A stretch of DNA of 35,239 nt from positions 1 through 35,239 of the forward strand of contig VFZL01000041.1 in assembly GCA_016871175.1 (NCBI GenBank). Reading direction: 5' to 3'. Shown piece after piece: positions 24,698 to 32,732 of this stretch. Source of the stretch: Acidimicrobiia bacterium. Lineage in GTDB: Bacteria; Acidobacteriota; Vicinamibacteria; Vicinamibacterales; CAVVIG01. A program made the translations under genes and the position numbers. The notes under the pieces were generated by a model, which did not search any database, was not told where the DNA came from, and worked only from the letters and a program-made list of their open reading frames with translations. Every line of letters begins with the position of its first letter. The stretch's first letter is position 1.

Positions 24698-25582
24698 ATG
24701 GGCGGACGTCCTCGGGTGGCGATTACGGTCGGCGATCCGTCGGGGATCGGTCCGGAGATTGCCGCGCGTGCCGCCGAGGACCCGTCGGTTCTCGACGTCT
24801 GTGATCCCGTGCTCTACGCGCCGACCGACCCGGCTTCGTTCGCGCCCGGCGAGCTCAGCGCACGGGCCGGCCGCGCGGCCTACGATCAGATCGTGCGCGC
24901 GACGGCGGATGCCCAGCGGGGAGGTGTCGACGCCATCGCCACCGCCCCGGTCAGCAAAGAGGCGTTTCGCCTCGCCGGTCTGCCGTGGACCGGCCACACC
25001 GATCTGCTCGGCCACCTGACCGGTTCGACGCACGTGGCGATGATGTTCGACTCGGACGTGCTGCGCGTCGTGCTGGCCACGGTGCACGTCGCGTTGGCGG
25101 ACGTGCCGCGGCTGTTGACACAAGCATCGCTCGAGGCGACGATCACACTCGCAGCCTTGGAGCTGCCCCGGTTTGGAGTGCCGACGCCGCGCCTGGCCGT
25201 CGCGGGTCTCAACCCGCACGCAGGCGAACATGGGCTCTTTGGTCACGAGGAACGGGATGTCATCGAACCCGCGATCGCGGCCTGTCGACACCGTGGCGTC
25301 GACGTGGCGGGACCGTTCCCGGCGGACACGATCTTCTTGCGCGCGACGCGCGGGGAGTTCGACGTGGTCGTGGCGTGCTACCACGATCAAGGACTGATAC
25401 CGGTGAAGCTCGCCGCGTTTGGGCGCGCCGTCAACGTCACGTTGGGTCTGCCCATCGTCCGGACGTCGGTGGACCATGGCACGGCGTTCGACATCGCGGG
25501 GCTGGGCAAGGCCGACGCGGGCAGCATGATCGCCGCCGTGCGCCTGGCCGCCCGGCTGGCACCTCGGACGGTGTCACCCTGA
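24698..25582 (+). CDS. pdxA: 4-hydroxythreonine-4-phosphate dehydrogenase
   Basis: NAD-dependent cytoplasmic enzyme of pyridoxal 5'-phosphate synthesis (DXP-dependent route). The 294-aa protein has ITVGDPSGIGPEI at the N-terminus, TAPVSKEAF, GHTDLL with a metal-binding His, LNPHAGEHGLFGHEE, and CYHDQGLIPVKL plus TSVDHGTAFDIAGLGKAD toward the C-terminus, covering both metal-binding and substrate sites. It is about 35 residues shorter than the E. coli enzyme, mainly in the early N-terminal domain after DPSVLDV. All recognised active-site blocks remain, so it is probably functional. A paralogue with other specificity (PdxA2 type) cannot be excluded. Confidence 0.92.
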   Translation: MGGRPRVAITVGDPSGIGPEIAARAAEDPSVLDVCDPVLYAPTDPASFAPGELSARAGRAAYDQIVRATADAQRGGVDAIATAPVSKEAFRLAGLPWTGHTDLLGHLTGSTHVAMMFDSDVLRVVLATVHVALADVPRLLTQASLEATITLAALELPRFGVPTPRLAVAGLNPHAGEHGLFGHEERDVIEPAIAACRHRGVDVAGPFPADTIFLRATRGEFDVVVACYHDQGLIPVKLAAFGRAVNVTLGLPIVRTSVDHGTAFDIAGLGKADAGSMIAAVRLAARLAPRTVSP

Positions 25583-25602
25583 GGGCCCCTCGCGGCGCTG
25601 CC

Positions 25603-26286
25603 ATGACTGACCGAACCGCGCGTGAGCTCGCGCAGATCAACATCGCCGAGAACCGCAAGGCGTTCCACGACTATCACATTCTCGATACGTACGAGGCGGG
25701 TGTCGCGCTGCTGGGCACGGAGGTGAAGGCCATTCGCGAGGGTCGCGTCAACCTGCGCGACAGCTACGCGAGCATCGAGCGGGGCGAGGCGTTTCTCCAT
25801 CACGTGAACATCAGCCCGTACAGCCATCGCGGCTACGCCGATCACGAGCCGCTGCGTGCGCGGAAGTTGCTGCTGCACAAACGAGAGATTCTGAAGCTCA
25901 CCACGCAGGTGGCCGAGAAGGGTATGACCCTGGTGCCCCTGCGGATGTACTTCAAGGATGGGCGGATCAAGGTCGCGGTAGGCGTGGCGAGGGGGAAGAA
26001 GGCATACGACAAGCGCGAGGCCATCAAGCAGCGCGACGCGGATCGTGAGGCTCGTGCCGTGATGAAAACGGCGCGCCGCACGCGAGAGTCATGTCCCCAG
26101 TACAATAGCCCGCGCAGGAAACCGAGGGTGTCATTGCTCCAAGTTGGGCCGGGGGACGAGGTGATCACGTCGACCGACTCGTTCTTTGCGACGGCTGGCG
26201 TCACCGTTCGTGTAGACGCGCCACCGGTGTTCGTCGACCTCGATCCGGTCACCTACAACATCGAGCCGGCCGCCGTGCGGGCTTGA
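25603..26286 (+). CDS. smpB: SmpB, tmRNA-binding protein, with in-frame C-terminal read-through
   Basis: SmpB binds tmRNA and brings it to stalled ribosomes for trans-translation. Residues 1-158 are a complete SmpB: NRKAFHDYHILDTYEAGV, LLGTEVKAIREGRVNLRDSY, the tmRNA-binding core, then KGMTLVPLRMYFKDGRIKV and the basic tail KKAYDKREAIKQRDADREAR. Normal SmpB proteins end about there (about 150-160 aa). Here no stop follows, and the frame adds about 70 residues ending at a TGA at 26284. The last 50 or so match a sugar aminotransferase of the DegT family, not SmpB. A TACAAT at 26101-26106 lies inside the added part, hinting at former intergenic sequence. ATG 25603 lies 20 nt after pdxA. Confidence 0.9.
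   Translation: MTDRTARELAQINIAENRKAFHDYHILDTYEAGVALLGTEVKAIREGRVNLRDSYASIERGEAFLHHVNISPYSHRGYADHEPLRARKLLLHKREILKLTTQVAEKGMTLVPLRMYFKDGRIKVAVGVARGKKAYDKREAIKQRDADREARAVMKTARRTRESCPQYNSPRRKPRVSLLQVGPGDEVITSTDSFFATAGVTVRVDAPPVFVDLDPVTYNIEPAAVRA
26131..26283 (+). pseudogene. Relic of a DegT/DnrJ/EryC1-family sugar aminotransferase
   Basis: The translation VGPGDEVITSTDSFFATAGV followed by VFVDLDPVTYNIEP matches the N-terminal cofactor-domain stretch of PLP-dependent nucleotide-sugar aminotransferases (roughly residues 60-110 of a 370-aa enzyme). Both ends of the enzyme, including the PLP-binding lysine region, are absent. It lies in frame with smpB, so it is translated as its tail. Presumably a deletion removed the rest; the neighbouring nucleotide-sugar genes are a plausible original context. 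Confidence 0.7.
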
Positions 26287-26297
26287 AGACGCGCCGC

Positions 26298-27593
26298 ATG
26301 CAGCTCGAGTCCGCTTCAGGCGGGTCGCCGCGCGTAGAGCCCGCGAGCCGTTTTCCCAGTGTCACGACGCAGATCTTCATCGGGCTCGTCGCAGGCGTTG
26401 TCGTCGGATACCTGTGGCCCTCGTTCGGTCTCAACGTGCGACCGCTGGCAGACGCGTTTCTGCGCATGATCAGGATGATCATCGCGCCGCTCCTCTTCTC
26501 GACGTTGGTCATCGGCATCGCAGGCACCGGCGATCTCAAGGCGATGGGGCGCATCGGGCTCAAGGCCATCGTCTATTTCGAGATCGCCACAACGATCGCG
26601 CTGGTGCTCGGTCTCGTGCTGGTCAACGTGTTTCGGCCGGGCAGCGGCCTGACGCTGCCGACCGGTGACACGAGCGCGGTGAGCGCGCTGTCCCAGAACC
26701 AGCAGCACGCGTGGGATATCTTCTTGCACCTGTTCCCGACGTCGGTCGTCGACGCCATGGCGAGAGGCGACATCCTCCAAATGGTGGTGTTTGCCACGTT
26801 CTTTGGCGTGGCCGCCGCCGCGATCGGCCCGCGCGCGAAGCCAGTACTCGACGCGCTCGACAGCGTGGCGCACGTCATGTTCCGCGTCACCGCCTACGTG
26901 ATGCGGTTCGCGCCGTTCGGCGTCTTCGCCGCGATCGCCGCCACCGTCGGCGGCCACGGACTCTCCGTGCTCGTCACCCTCGGCAAGCTGGTCGCCGTGA
27001 TGTACCTCGGGTACATCGTGTTCGTCGCGCTCGTCATCGGAGGCGCGGCGGTGCTCGCGCGGATCCCGTTCGGCACCTTCGTGACCGCCATCCGTGAGCC
27101 GATGCTGATTGCGTTCACGACGGCGAGCTCGGAAGCAGCGCTGCCGAAGGCGCTCGACATCATGGAGCGGTTCGGCGTGCCGAAGAACATCGTGTCGTTC
27201 GTGCTGCCAACCGGCTACAGCTTCAACCTCGACGGCTCGACACTCTATCTCGCGCTGGCCAGTCTGTTCGTTGCTCAGATCGGTGGTGTCACGCTGACAC
27301 TCGGGCAGCAGATCTTCATGATGCTCACGCTCATGCTGACGAGCAAGGGCGTGGCCGGCGTGCCTCGGGCGGCACTCGTGGTGCTCACCGCTACGGCGAC
27401 ACAGTTCGGGCTGCCGCTCGAGGGTGCTGCGATGCTGCTGGGCATCGACCAGCTGCTGGACATGGGACGCACGGCCGTAAACGTCATGGGCAACTGCATC
27501 GCCACCGTCGTTGTGGCTCGATGGGAGGGCGTGTTCGACGACGGGCGGATGCGCACGTTCGCACCGGTGGCGATCCAAGGTCAGGAGATCTGA
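26298..27593 (+). CDS. Dicarboxylate/amino acid:cation symporter (DAACS family)
   Basis: Inner-membrane secondary transporter of the GltP/DctA type, driving uptake of glutamate, aspartate or C4-dicarboxylates with H+ or Na+. Eight or so hydrophobic segments are interspersed with the family hallmarks: PLADAFLRMIRMIIAPLLFS, the serine-rich re-entrant loop TTASSEAALPKAL, SFVLPTGYSFNLDGSTLY (NMDGT-type motif) and MGRTAVNVMGNCIAT. I prefer ATG 26298 (431 aa); a TTG at 26283 overlapping the previous stop (TTGA) is an alternative. Substrate choice cannot be read from the sequence. It ends overlapping rmlD by one base. Confidence 0.92.
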   Translation: MQLESASGGSPRVEPASRFPSVTTQIFIGLVAGVVVGYLWPSFGLNVRPLADAFLRMIRMIIAPLLFSTLVIGIAGTGDLKAMGRIGLKAIVYFEIATTIALVLGLVLVNVFRPGSGLTLPTGDTSAVSALSQNQQHAWDIFLHLFPTSVVDAMARGDILQMVVFATFFGVAAAAIGPRAKPVLDALDSVAHVMFRVTAYVMRFAPFGVFAAIAATVGGHGLSVLVTLGKLVAVMYLGYIVFVALVIGGAAVLARIPFGTFVTAIREPMLIAFTTASSEAALPKALDIMERFGVPKNIVSFVLPTGYSFNLDGSTLYLALASLFVAQIGGVTLTLGQQIFMMLTLMLTSKGVAGVPRAALVVLTATATQFGLPLEGAAMLLGIDQLLDMGRTAVNVMGNCIATVVVARWEGVFDDGRMRTFAPVAIQGQEI

Positions 27594-28429
27594 TGCGGAT
27601 CGTCGTGACCGGCGCCCGAGGGCAGCTCGGGATGGCAGTGACGGTCGCCGCGAAGGCGCGCCACGACGTGCTCGCGCTCGACCGCGCCGCGCTTGACGTT
27701 CGCGATCCCGCCTCCGTCCAGGTGAGGCTTCGAGACCTTCGGCCGGATGTGGTGATCAACTGCGCGGCCTACAACGCGGTGGACGGCGCCGAGGACCACG
27801 TCGCCGATGCCGTGCGGACCAACGCCCTCGCGGTTCGCAACCTGGGACGCGCCCTCGATGGCGCGACGCTCGTGCACTACAGCACGGATTTCGTGTTCGA
27901 TGGCGAGGGCAGCCGACCCTACGTCGAGACGGATCGTCCGAATCCGCTGAGCGTGTACGCGATGTCCAAGCTGATGGGAGAGTGGTTGGCCCTTGACACC
28001 GCTCGTGCGTACGTCCTGCGGGTCGAGAGCCTGTTCGGCAATGCGCCAGGCGGCCCCTCCAAAGGCAGTGTGCAAGCGATCGCCGACGCGCTCCTCACCG
28101 GACAGACTCCGCGCGTCTTCGAGGACCGCACGGTCACGCCCACGTCGGTGCATGACTGCGCGCGAGCCACGCTCGCGCTGCTCGGGCGCGATGCAGCGCC
28201 CGGCTTGTATCACTGCGTGAACAGCGGCGTGTGCACATGGCTCCAACTGGCGCGCGAAGTGGCTCGGATTCTTCGCGTCCCTCCGCGGTTCGACATCGCG
28301 CGGTTCGCGGACGTCAAGTTGCGTGCGCAGCGCCCCCGATACTGCGCGCTCTCGAACGTCAAGATCGTCTCGGCCGGCTGTGTCATGCCGACGTGGCAGG
28401 AGGCACTCGAGGCCCATCTGAACCCTTGA
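27593..28429 (+). CDS. rmlD: dTDP-4-dehydrorhamnose reductase
   Basis: Extended short-chain dehydrogenase reducing dTDP-4-keto-L-rhamnose to dTDP-L-rhamnose with NADPH. The Rossmann glycine motif is GARGQLG (7-13). VVINCAAYNAVDGAE and HYSTDFVFDGEG are family signatures, and the catalytic pair Tyr122-Lys126 is in VYAMSKLMGE. The ATG shares one base with the previous stop (TGATG) and has a good AGGAG at 27583-27587; the 278-aa length is normal. rmlA and rmlC are about 4 kb away on the other strand, and rmlB is not in the window. Confidence 0.9.
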   Translation: MRIVVTGARGQLGMAVTVAAKARHDVLALDRAALDVRDPASVQVRLRDLRPDVVINCAAYNAVDGAEDHVADAVRTNALAVRNLGRALDGATLVHYSTDFVFDGEGSRPYVETDRPNPLSVYAMSKLMGEWLALDTARAYVLRVESLFGNAPGGPSKGSVQAIADALLTGQTPRVFEDRTVTPTSVHDCARATLALLGRDAAPGLYHCVNSGVCTWLQLAREVARILRVPPRFDIARFADVKLRAQRPRYCALSNVKIVSAGCVMPTWQEALEAHLNP

Positions 28430-28432
28430 CCC

Positions 28433-29527
28433 ATGCTGGCTCGCATTGACGTAGCCGTGATCGGGGCCGGCGTCACAGGCCTGGCGGCGGCGTGGCACAT
28501 CGCCCAGACCGGCCGTTCGGTGTGCGTCATCGAACGCCACGCTCGCCCGGGCCTCGAGGCCAGCACGCACAACAGTGGCGTCGTCCACGCGGGTCTGTAC
28601 TATCCATCCGGGTCGCTAAAGGCGCGGCTGTGCGTCGAAGGGCGCGATCGTCTGTACGCGTTCTGTCGGAACTACGATGTTCCGCATGCGCAGTGTGGCA
28701 AGCTCGTGGTCGCGCACGATGCCGAGGAAACCGCCCGTCTTCTTGCCATGAAGGCGACCGGAGAGGCGAACGGGGTGCGCGGTCTGACGATTGTCGATCG
28801 CGGGTTCATCCGCGAGCGAGAACCCCACGCGTCGGGTGTCGCCGCCCTCTTTTCTCCCGTGAGTGGGATTGTTGACGCGGATGCCCTCGTCAGGACCCTG
28901 CTCCGAGTCGGCGAAGCGGCTGGTGTCGCGTTTCTTCCTGGCGCGGCGCTCATCGCCGCACACACGAGCGCGAACGGCATGCGCCTCGTCACGGCCAGAG
29001 AGGAGCTCGTGGCAGGTGCCGTCGTCAACGCTGCAGGGCTGTATGCCGACGAGGTGTCGCGACTGTTGGGAGGGGAGACGTTCACCATCCATCCCTGCCG
29101 TGGTGAGTATGTCGAGCTGGCACCCGCAAAACGGCATCTGGTCCGGGCGCTGATTTATCCGCTGCCCTACACCCACGGTCTCGGCGTGCACACCATCAAG
29201 ACCGTGCACGGGTCTGTCTGGCTCGGTCCCACCGTGCGCTTTCAGGTCCGCAAGGACGACTACGAGGATGATCGTGCGCCGGTGGAAGCGTTCTTCGAGC
29301 CGGCGCGCAGAGTACTCGATGGCATCACGCTCGAGGATCTGCGCCCCTCGGGCTCTGGCATCCGGGCGAAGCTGCACGGACCCGACGTTCCGTACGCAGA
29401 CTTTCTGATTCGTCGCGATGTCTGCAACGCGCGCGTCATCCATGCCGCGGGCATCGAGTCGCTCGGCCTCACCTCGTGCCTCGCCGTGGGACGGCTGGTC
29501 GCGCGGATCCTTGGAAAGATCGCGTAA
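28433..29527 (+). CDS. lhgO: FAD-dependent oxidoreductase, L-2-hydroxyglutarate dehydrogenase/oxidase family
   Basis: Member of the DAO superfamily that oxidises L-2-hydroxyglutarate to 2-oxoglutarate, passing electrons to the quinone pool or oxygen. FAD binding is shown by DVAVIGAGVTGLAAAWHIA with the distal Glu at VCVIERH. The LhgO signature EASTHNSGVVHAGLYYPSGS is present, as are GVHTIKTVHGSVWLGPT and the C-terminal IHAAGIESLGLTSCLAVG. At 364 aa it is slightly shorter than E. coli LhgO. It begins 3 nt after rmlD and is probably co-transcribed, though the metabolic link with rhamnose synthesis is unclear. A related glycine- or glycerol-type DAO is less likely. Confidence 0.85.
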   Translation: MLARIDVAVIGAGVTGLAAAWHIAQTGRSVCVIERHARPGLEASTHNSGVVHAGLYYPSGSLKARLCVEGRDRLYAFCRNYDVPHAQCGKLVVAHDAEETARLLAMKATGEANGVRGLTIVDRGFIREREPHASGVAALFSPVSGIVDADALVRTLLRVGEAAGVAFLPGAALIAAHTSANGMRLVTAREELVAGAVVNAAGLYADEVSRLLGGETFTIHPCRGEYVELAPAKRHLVRALIYPLPYTHGLGVHTIKTVHGSVWLGPTVRFQVRKDDYEDDRAPVEAFFEPARRVLDGITLEDLRPSGSGIRAKLHGPDVPYADFLIRRDVCNARVIHAAGIESLGLTSCLAVGRLVARILGKIA

Positions 29528-29565
29528 AGAGCGTCCGTGCGGAGCGGCTCGCCTGCGCAAGCTCC

Positions 29566-29595
29566 TTGACCCGACGTCGACTCGACCCCTACAAT
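29566..29595 (+). promoter_or_regulatory. gmd promoter (sigma70-like)
   Basis: TTGACC (29566-29571) and TACAAT (29590-29595) with an 18-nt spacer, five of six matches each, lie in an A/T-richer stretch. Transcription would start near 29602, about 25 nt before the gmd ATG. Confidence 0.65.
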
Positions 29596-29626
29596 TCAAA
29601 GATTCCTCCAACAGATTTGAGACTCC

Positions 29627-30619
29627 ATGGCTAAACGCGCTCTGATTACCGGGATCACCGGGCAAGATGGGTCGTATCTCGCCGAGTTGTTGCTCGACCA
29701 GGGCTACGACGTGTACGGGATGGTGCGTCGGCTCAGCGCGCCGAATATGTGGCGGATCGAGCACCTGCTGGATCGCATCACGCTGAGGCCGGCTGACTTG
29801 CTCGACCAGCTCTCGCTCTTGCGGCTCATCGACGACATTCGGCCTCAGGAGGTCTACAACCTCGCGGCGATGTCGTTCGTGCCGGCGTCCTGGGACCAGC
29901 CGATGTTGACCGGCGAGTTCAACTCGCAGGGCGTCACGCGCATACTGGACGCCATCCGTCGCGTCGATCTAAAGATCCGCTTCTACCAGGCCTCCTCGAG
30001 CGAGATGTTCGGGAAGGTGCGCGAGGTCCCCCAGACCGAGCTGACGCCCTTCTATCCGCGCAGCCCCTACGGCGTGTCCAAGGTGTTCGCGCACTACATC
30101 ACGGTCAACTACCGTGAGAGCTACGATCTCTTCGCAGTCTCCGGGATGCTCTTCAACCATGAGTCGCCGCGCCGAGGCCTCGAGTTCGTCACGCGGAAGG
30201 TGACGGACCTGGTGGCGCGGATCAAGCTGGGATTGGCGGATACGCTGCCCATTGGCAATCTGGACGCGCATCGCGACTGGGGCTTTGCCGGCGACTACGT
30301 CCGCGCGATGTGGCTGATGCTCCAGCAGGATCACGCCGAAGACTACGTGATAGCCACCGGTATCAGCCATTCGGTACGCGAGCTGATCGAAATTGCGTTT
30401 GCGCACGTGGACCTGGAATGGCAGAAGTACGTTCGCCAGGACCCCGCGCTCCTGCGCCCGGCCGAGGTGGACCACTTGCTCGGCGACGCCTCGAAGGCCA
30501 AGCGCGAGCTCGGCTGGACACCGCAAGTCGATTTCAAGCACCTCGTCGAGATGATGGTCGACGCCGATCTCGAGCGCCTGGAGAAGGCCCCGGCCAAGCA
30601 GCGCGCGACGGACCGCTGA
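29627..30619 (+). CDS. gmd: GDP-mannose 4,6-dehydratase
   Basis: Cytoplasmic extended SDR converting GDP-D-mannose to GDP-4-keto-6-deoxymannose, precursor of GDP-fucose, GDP-D-rhamnose or GDP-perosamine. The NADP motif [12 protein letters not shown] is at 9-20. [28 protein letters not shown] (catalytic Ser and Glu126) and Tyr148/Lys152 in [11 protein letters not shown] are characteristic, as is [18 protein letters not shown]. The 330-aa length is close to family norm. It has its own promoter. No GMER/fcl or RMD gene is next to it, so the final sugar is unknown. Confidence 0.93.
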   Translation: MAKRALITGITGQDGSYLAELLLDQGYDVYGMVRRLSAPNMWRIEHLLDRITLRPADLLDQLSLLRLIDDIRPQEVYNLAAMSFVPASWDQPMLTGEFNSQGVTRILDAIRRVDLKIRFYQASSSEMFGKVREVPQTELTPFYPRSPYGVSKVFAHYITVNYRESYDLFAVSGMLFNHESPRRGLEFVTRKVTDLVARIKLGLADTLPIGNLDAHRDWGFAGDYVRAMWLMLQQDHAEDYVIATGISHSVRELIEIAFAHVDLEWQKYVRQDPALLRPAEVDHLLGDASKAKRELGWTPQVDFKHLVEMMVDADLERLEKAPAKQRATDR

Positions 30620-30703
30620 CGGTCCATTGGCGCGCTGGCGAACGCGACTCACCTCGCCGCGGTGCCTTGTGAGAACGTAGTGGCCGTTCCCCGATGAATC
30701 ACT

Positions 30704-30735
30704 GCCGATTGCGGGAGCGCAGCGCCCGAATCGGC
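30704..30735 (+). terminator. hairpin between gmd and the nucleotide-sugar dehydrogenase
   Basis: GCCGATTgCGGG (from 30704) pairs with CCCGAATCGGC (to 30735) around a 9-nt loop, an 11-bp stem with one bulged G. No T-run follows and the next gene's ATG is only 14 nt away, so it could be a terminator, attenuator or mRNA processing site. Confidence 0.4.
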
Positions 30736-30748
30736 CCGCGGAGTTGTC

Positions 30749-32044
30749 ATGTCGTCAACGCTCGATCGCATCAAGAACAAGCAAGCCAAGATCGGCATCA
30801 TCGGCCTCGGCTACGTCGGTCTGCCGCTCGCCGTGGAGTTCGCGCACGCTGGGTTCACCGTGACCGGATTCGACGTCGATGAACGCAAGAACACCGCGAT
30901 CAACGCCGGTGAGAGCTACATCCCCGACGTGCCCGCCGCGGACATTGCGGTCCAGGTCAAGGCAGGCCGCCTGCGCACCACGTCGGACATGTCGAAGCTC
31001 TCCGACATGGACGTGATTGACATCTGCGTCCCGACACCCCTTCGCAAGACGAAGGATCCCGACCTCTCGTACGTCGTCAAGGCCGTCGAAGCGGCCGCCG
31101 CCTCGTTGAAGAAGGGTCAGCTCGTCATCCTCGAGTCGACCACGTATCCGGGCACGACGGATGAAGTGGTGCAGCCGATGCTCGAAGAGCGGGGGCTGAA
31201 GGCTGGAGTGGACTTCTTCCTGGCGTTCTCGCCCGAGCGTGTGGACCCGGGCAACGCGCAGTTTCCCACGAAGAACATCCCGAAGGTGGTCGGCGGTCAC
31301 GGTCCCGCGAGCACGGAGATGGCCGCCGCCCTCTACGGATCGGTGGTCACACAGGTCGTGCCCGTCAGCTCGACACGAGTCGCCGAGATGGTGAAGCTGC
31401 TCGAGAACACGTTCCGAGCGGTGAACATCGGGCTGGTGAACGAGATCGCGCTGATGTCGAACAAGATGAACATCGACGTGTGGGAGGTCATCGACGCGGC
31501 GAAGACCAAGCCGTTCGGCTTCATGCCGTTCTACCCAGGACCAGGGCTCGGCGGGCACTGTATCCCGATCGATCCGTTCTATCTCTCGTGGAAGGCACGT
31601 CAGACCGGCTTCGAATGCCGTTTCATCGAGCTGGCCGGCGCCGTCAACTCGTCGATGCCGGAGTACGTCGTGACCCGGGTCGCCGATGCGCTCAACTCCG
31701 TGAAGAAGCCGATTAACGGTTCGCGGATTCACTTGTTCGGTATTGCGTACAAGCGTGACGTGAACGACATGCGCGAGTCGCCGGCGCTCGACATCATGGA
31801 GCTCCTCATCCGACGCGGGGCGAAGGTCACCTATACCGATCCGTGGGTGCCGTCCTTTACGCATCGCGGACACTCGATGGATGAAGTGCCGTTCGCCCAG
31901 GCCATCGAGGCCAACCACGACTGCGTGGTGATCGCGACCGATCACGCGAAGTTCGACTACGCCGCGATCGCGAAGCTCGCGCTCGTCGTCGATACGCGAA
32001 ACGCCATCAAGGGGCACAACGGGTCGAACGTGTTCAAGCTCTAA
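30749..32044 (+). CDS. UDP-N-acetyl-hexosamine 6-dehydrogenase (WbpA-like)
   Basis: Nucleotide-sugar dehydrogenase of the UDP-glucose/UDP-GlcNAc/UDP-ManNAc dehydrogenase family, oxidising C6 to a carboxylate with two NAD+. Domains in order: NAD-binding (KIGIIGLGYVGLPLAVEF), CVPTPLRKTKDPDLSYV, ESTTYPGTTDE, SPERVDPGN, then the substrate/catalytic segment with Cys271 in GLGGHCIPIDPFY, and a C-terminal GIAYKRDVNDMRESPA domain. GHCIPIDPFYLSWKAR and ESPALDIMELL resemble WbpA/WbpO (UDP-GlcNAc(A) type) rather than Ugd; substrate not certain. GGAG lies 6 nt before the ATG. Length 431 aa is normal. Confidence 0.87.
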   Translation: MSSTLDRIKNKQAKIGIIGLGYVGLPLAVEFAHAGFTVTGFDVDERKNTAINAGESYIPDVPAADIAVQVKAGRLRTTSDMSKLSDMDVIDICVPTPLRKTKDPDLSYVVKAVEAAAASLKKGQLVILESTTYPGTTDEVVQPMLEERGLKAGVDFFLAFSPERVDPGNAQFPTKNIPKVVGGHGPASTEMAAALYGSVVTQVVPVSSTRVAEMVKLLENTFRAVNIGLVNEIALMSNKMNIDVWEVIDAAKTKPFGFMPFYPGPGLGGHCIPIDPFYLSWKARQTGFECRFIELAGAVNSSMPEYVVTRVADALNSVKKPINGSRIHLFGIAYKRDVNDMRESPALDIMELLIRRGAKVTYTDPWVPSFTHRGHSMDEVPFAQAIEANHDCVVIATDHAKFDYAAIAKLALVVDTRNAIKGHNGSNVFKL

Positions 32045-32053
32045 CGGGGCCAG

Positions 32054-32122
32054 CCTCGAGGCGAAGCGCACCTCGCGTGCCGGTGTCGCGACACGCCGGC
32101 GGCTCGCACCGAGGCCTCGAGG
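32054..32122. terminator. inverted-repeat region between convergent genes
   Basis: A GCCGG-TGT stem (32079-32086) pairs with ACG-CCGGC (32093-32100) around a hexaloop. It is flanked by two copies of the palindrome CCTCGAGG (32054-32061 and 32115-32122) that could pair with each other. This 127-bp gap lies between the convergent dehydrogenase and rmlC; a bidirectional terminator is the likely role. No gene is seen. Confidence 0.4.
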
Positions 32123-32171
32123 AAAGCCCTGCAGCGATGGACTCTCTTGGCGGGAGCCCGACGGCGTAGGT

Positions 32172-32732
32172 TTACGAACGAACCTTGACGCCGATACGCC
32201 GTCTGTACTCGGCAAACGTCGGCAGCGACTGATCGCGTTGAGAGACGATGGGTTGGGCGATGGGCCACGGAATCGCCAGCTCGGCGTCGCACCAGAGAAT
32301 CCCGCCCTCGCTCGACTTGTTGTACGGTCGATCGACTTTGTACACGACGTCTGCCGGTTCGTTCCCGATCACGCAGAATCCATGCGCAATGCCTGCAGGC
32401 AGCCAGAGGAGCCGGCCATCGTCTCCGTTCAATTCGACGTCGACGCGCGCGCCGAAGGTGGGCGAGTCAGGTCGAATGTCCACCGCGACGTCCCAGATGC
32501 GGCCACGAACGACGCCGACCAGCTTCCCTTGTGCCGGATCCGTCTGGTAGTGCAGGCCGCGGAGCACGCCCGGCTTCGACCGAGAGTGATTGTCCTGGCA
32601 GAACTCCGTCGGAACACCAGCGGCCCGAAATGACTCCACGCTGAACCGATCCAGGAAGAAGCCGCGCTCGTCGGTGAAGACCTGGAGCTCGATCGTGAGC
32701 ACGCCTGGGATCCGCTCCTGCACGACTCTCAT
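32172..32732 (-). CDS. rmlC: dTDP-4-dehydrorhamnose 3,5-epimerase
   Basis: Cupin-fold cytoplasmic enzyme epimerising C3 and C5 of dTDP-4-keto-6-deoxyglucose in L-rhamnose synthesis. Signatures: [29 protein letters not shown] with catalytic His61, AQGKLV (Lys70), WDVAVDIR, and the Tyr of [13 protein letters not shown]. The length of 186 aa is normal. The ATG overlaps the rmlA stop (ATGA) and is preceded by GAGG, so it is coupled to rmlA; RmlD is encoded elsewhere in the window and RmlB is not seen. Confidence 0.95.
   Translation of the reverse strand: MRVVQERIPGVLTIELQVFTDERGFFLDRFSVESFRAAGVPTEFCQDNHSRSKPGVLRGLHYQTDPAQGKLVGVVRGRIWDVAVDIRPDSPTFGARVDVELNGDDGRLLWLPAGIAHGFCVIGNEPADVVYKVDRPYNKSSEGGILWCDAELAIPWPIAQPIVSQRDQSLPTFAEYRRRIGVKVRS

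Noticed and set aside
26316-27578. 420-residue minus-strand open frame opposite the symporter
   Set aside because: His/Asp/Arg-rich antisense of a membrane transporter; no domain features.
30755-32215. 486-residue minus-strand open frame opposite the WbpA-like gene
   Set aside because: Shadow of a clear nucleotide-sugar dehydrogenase.
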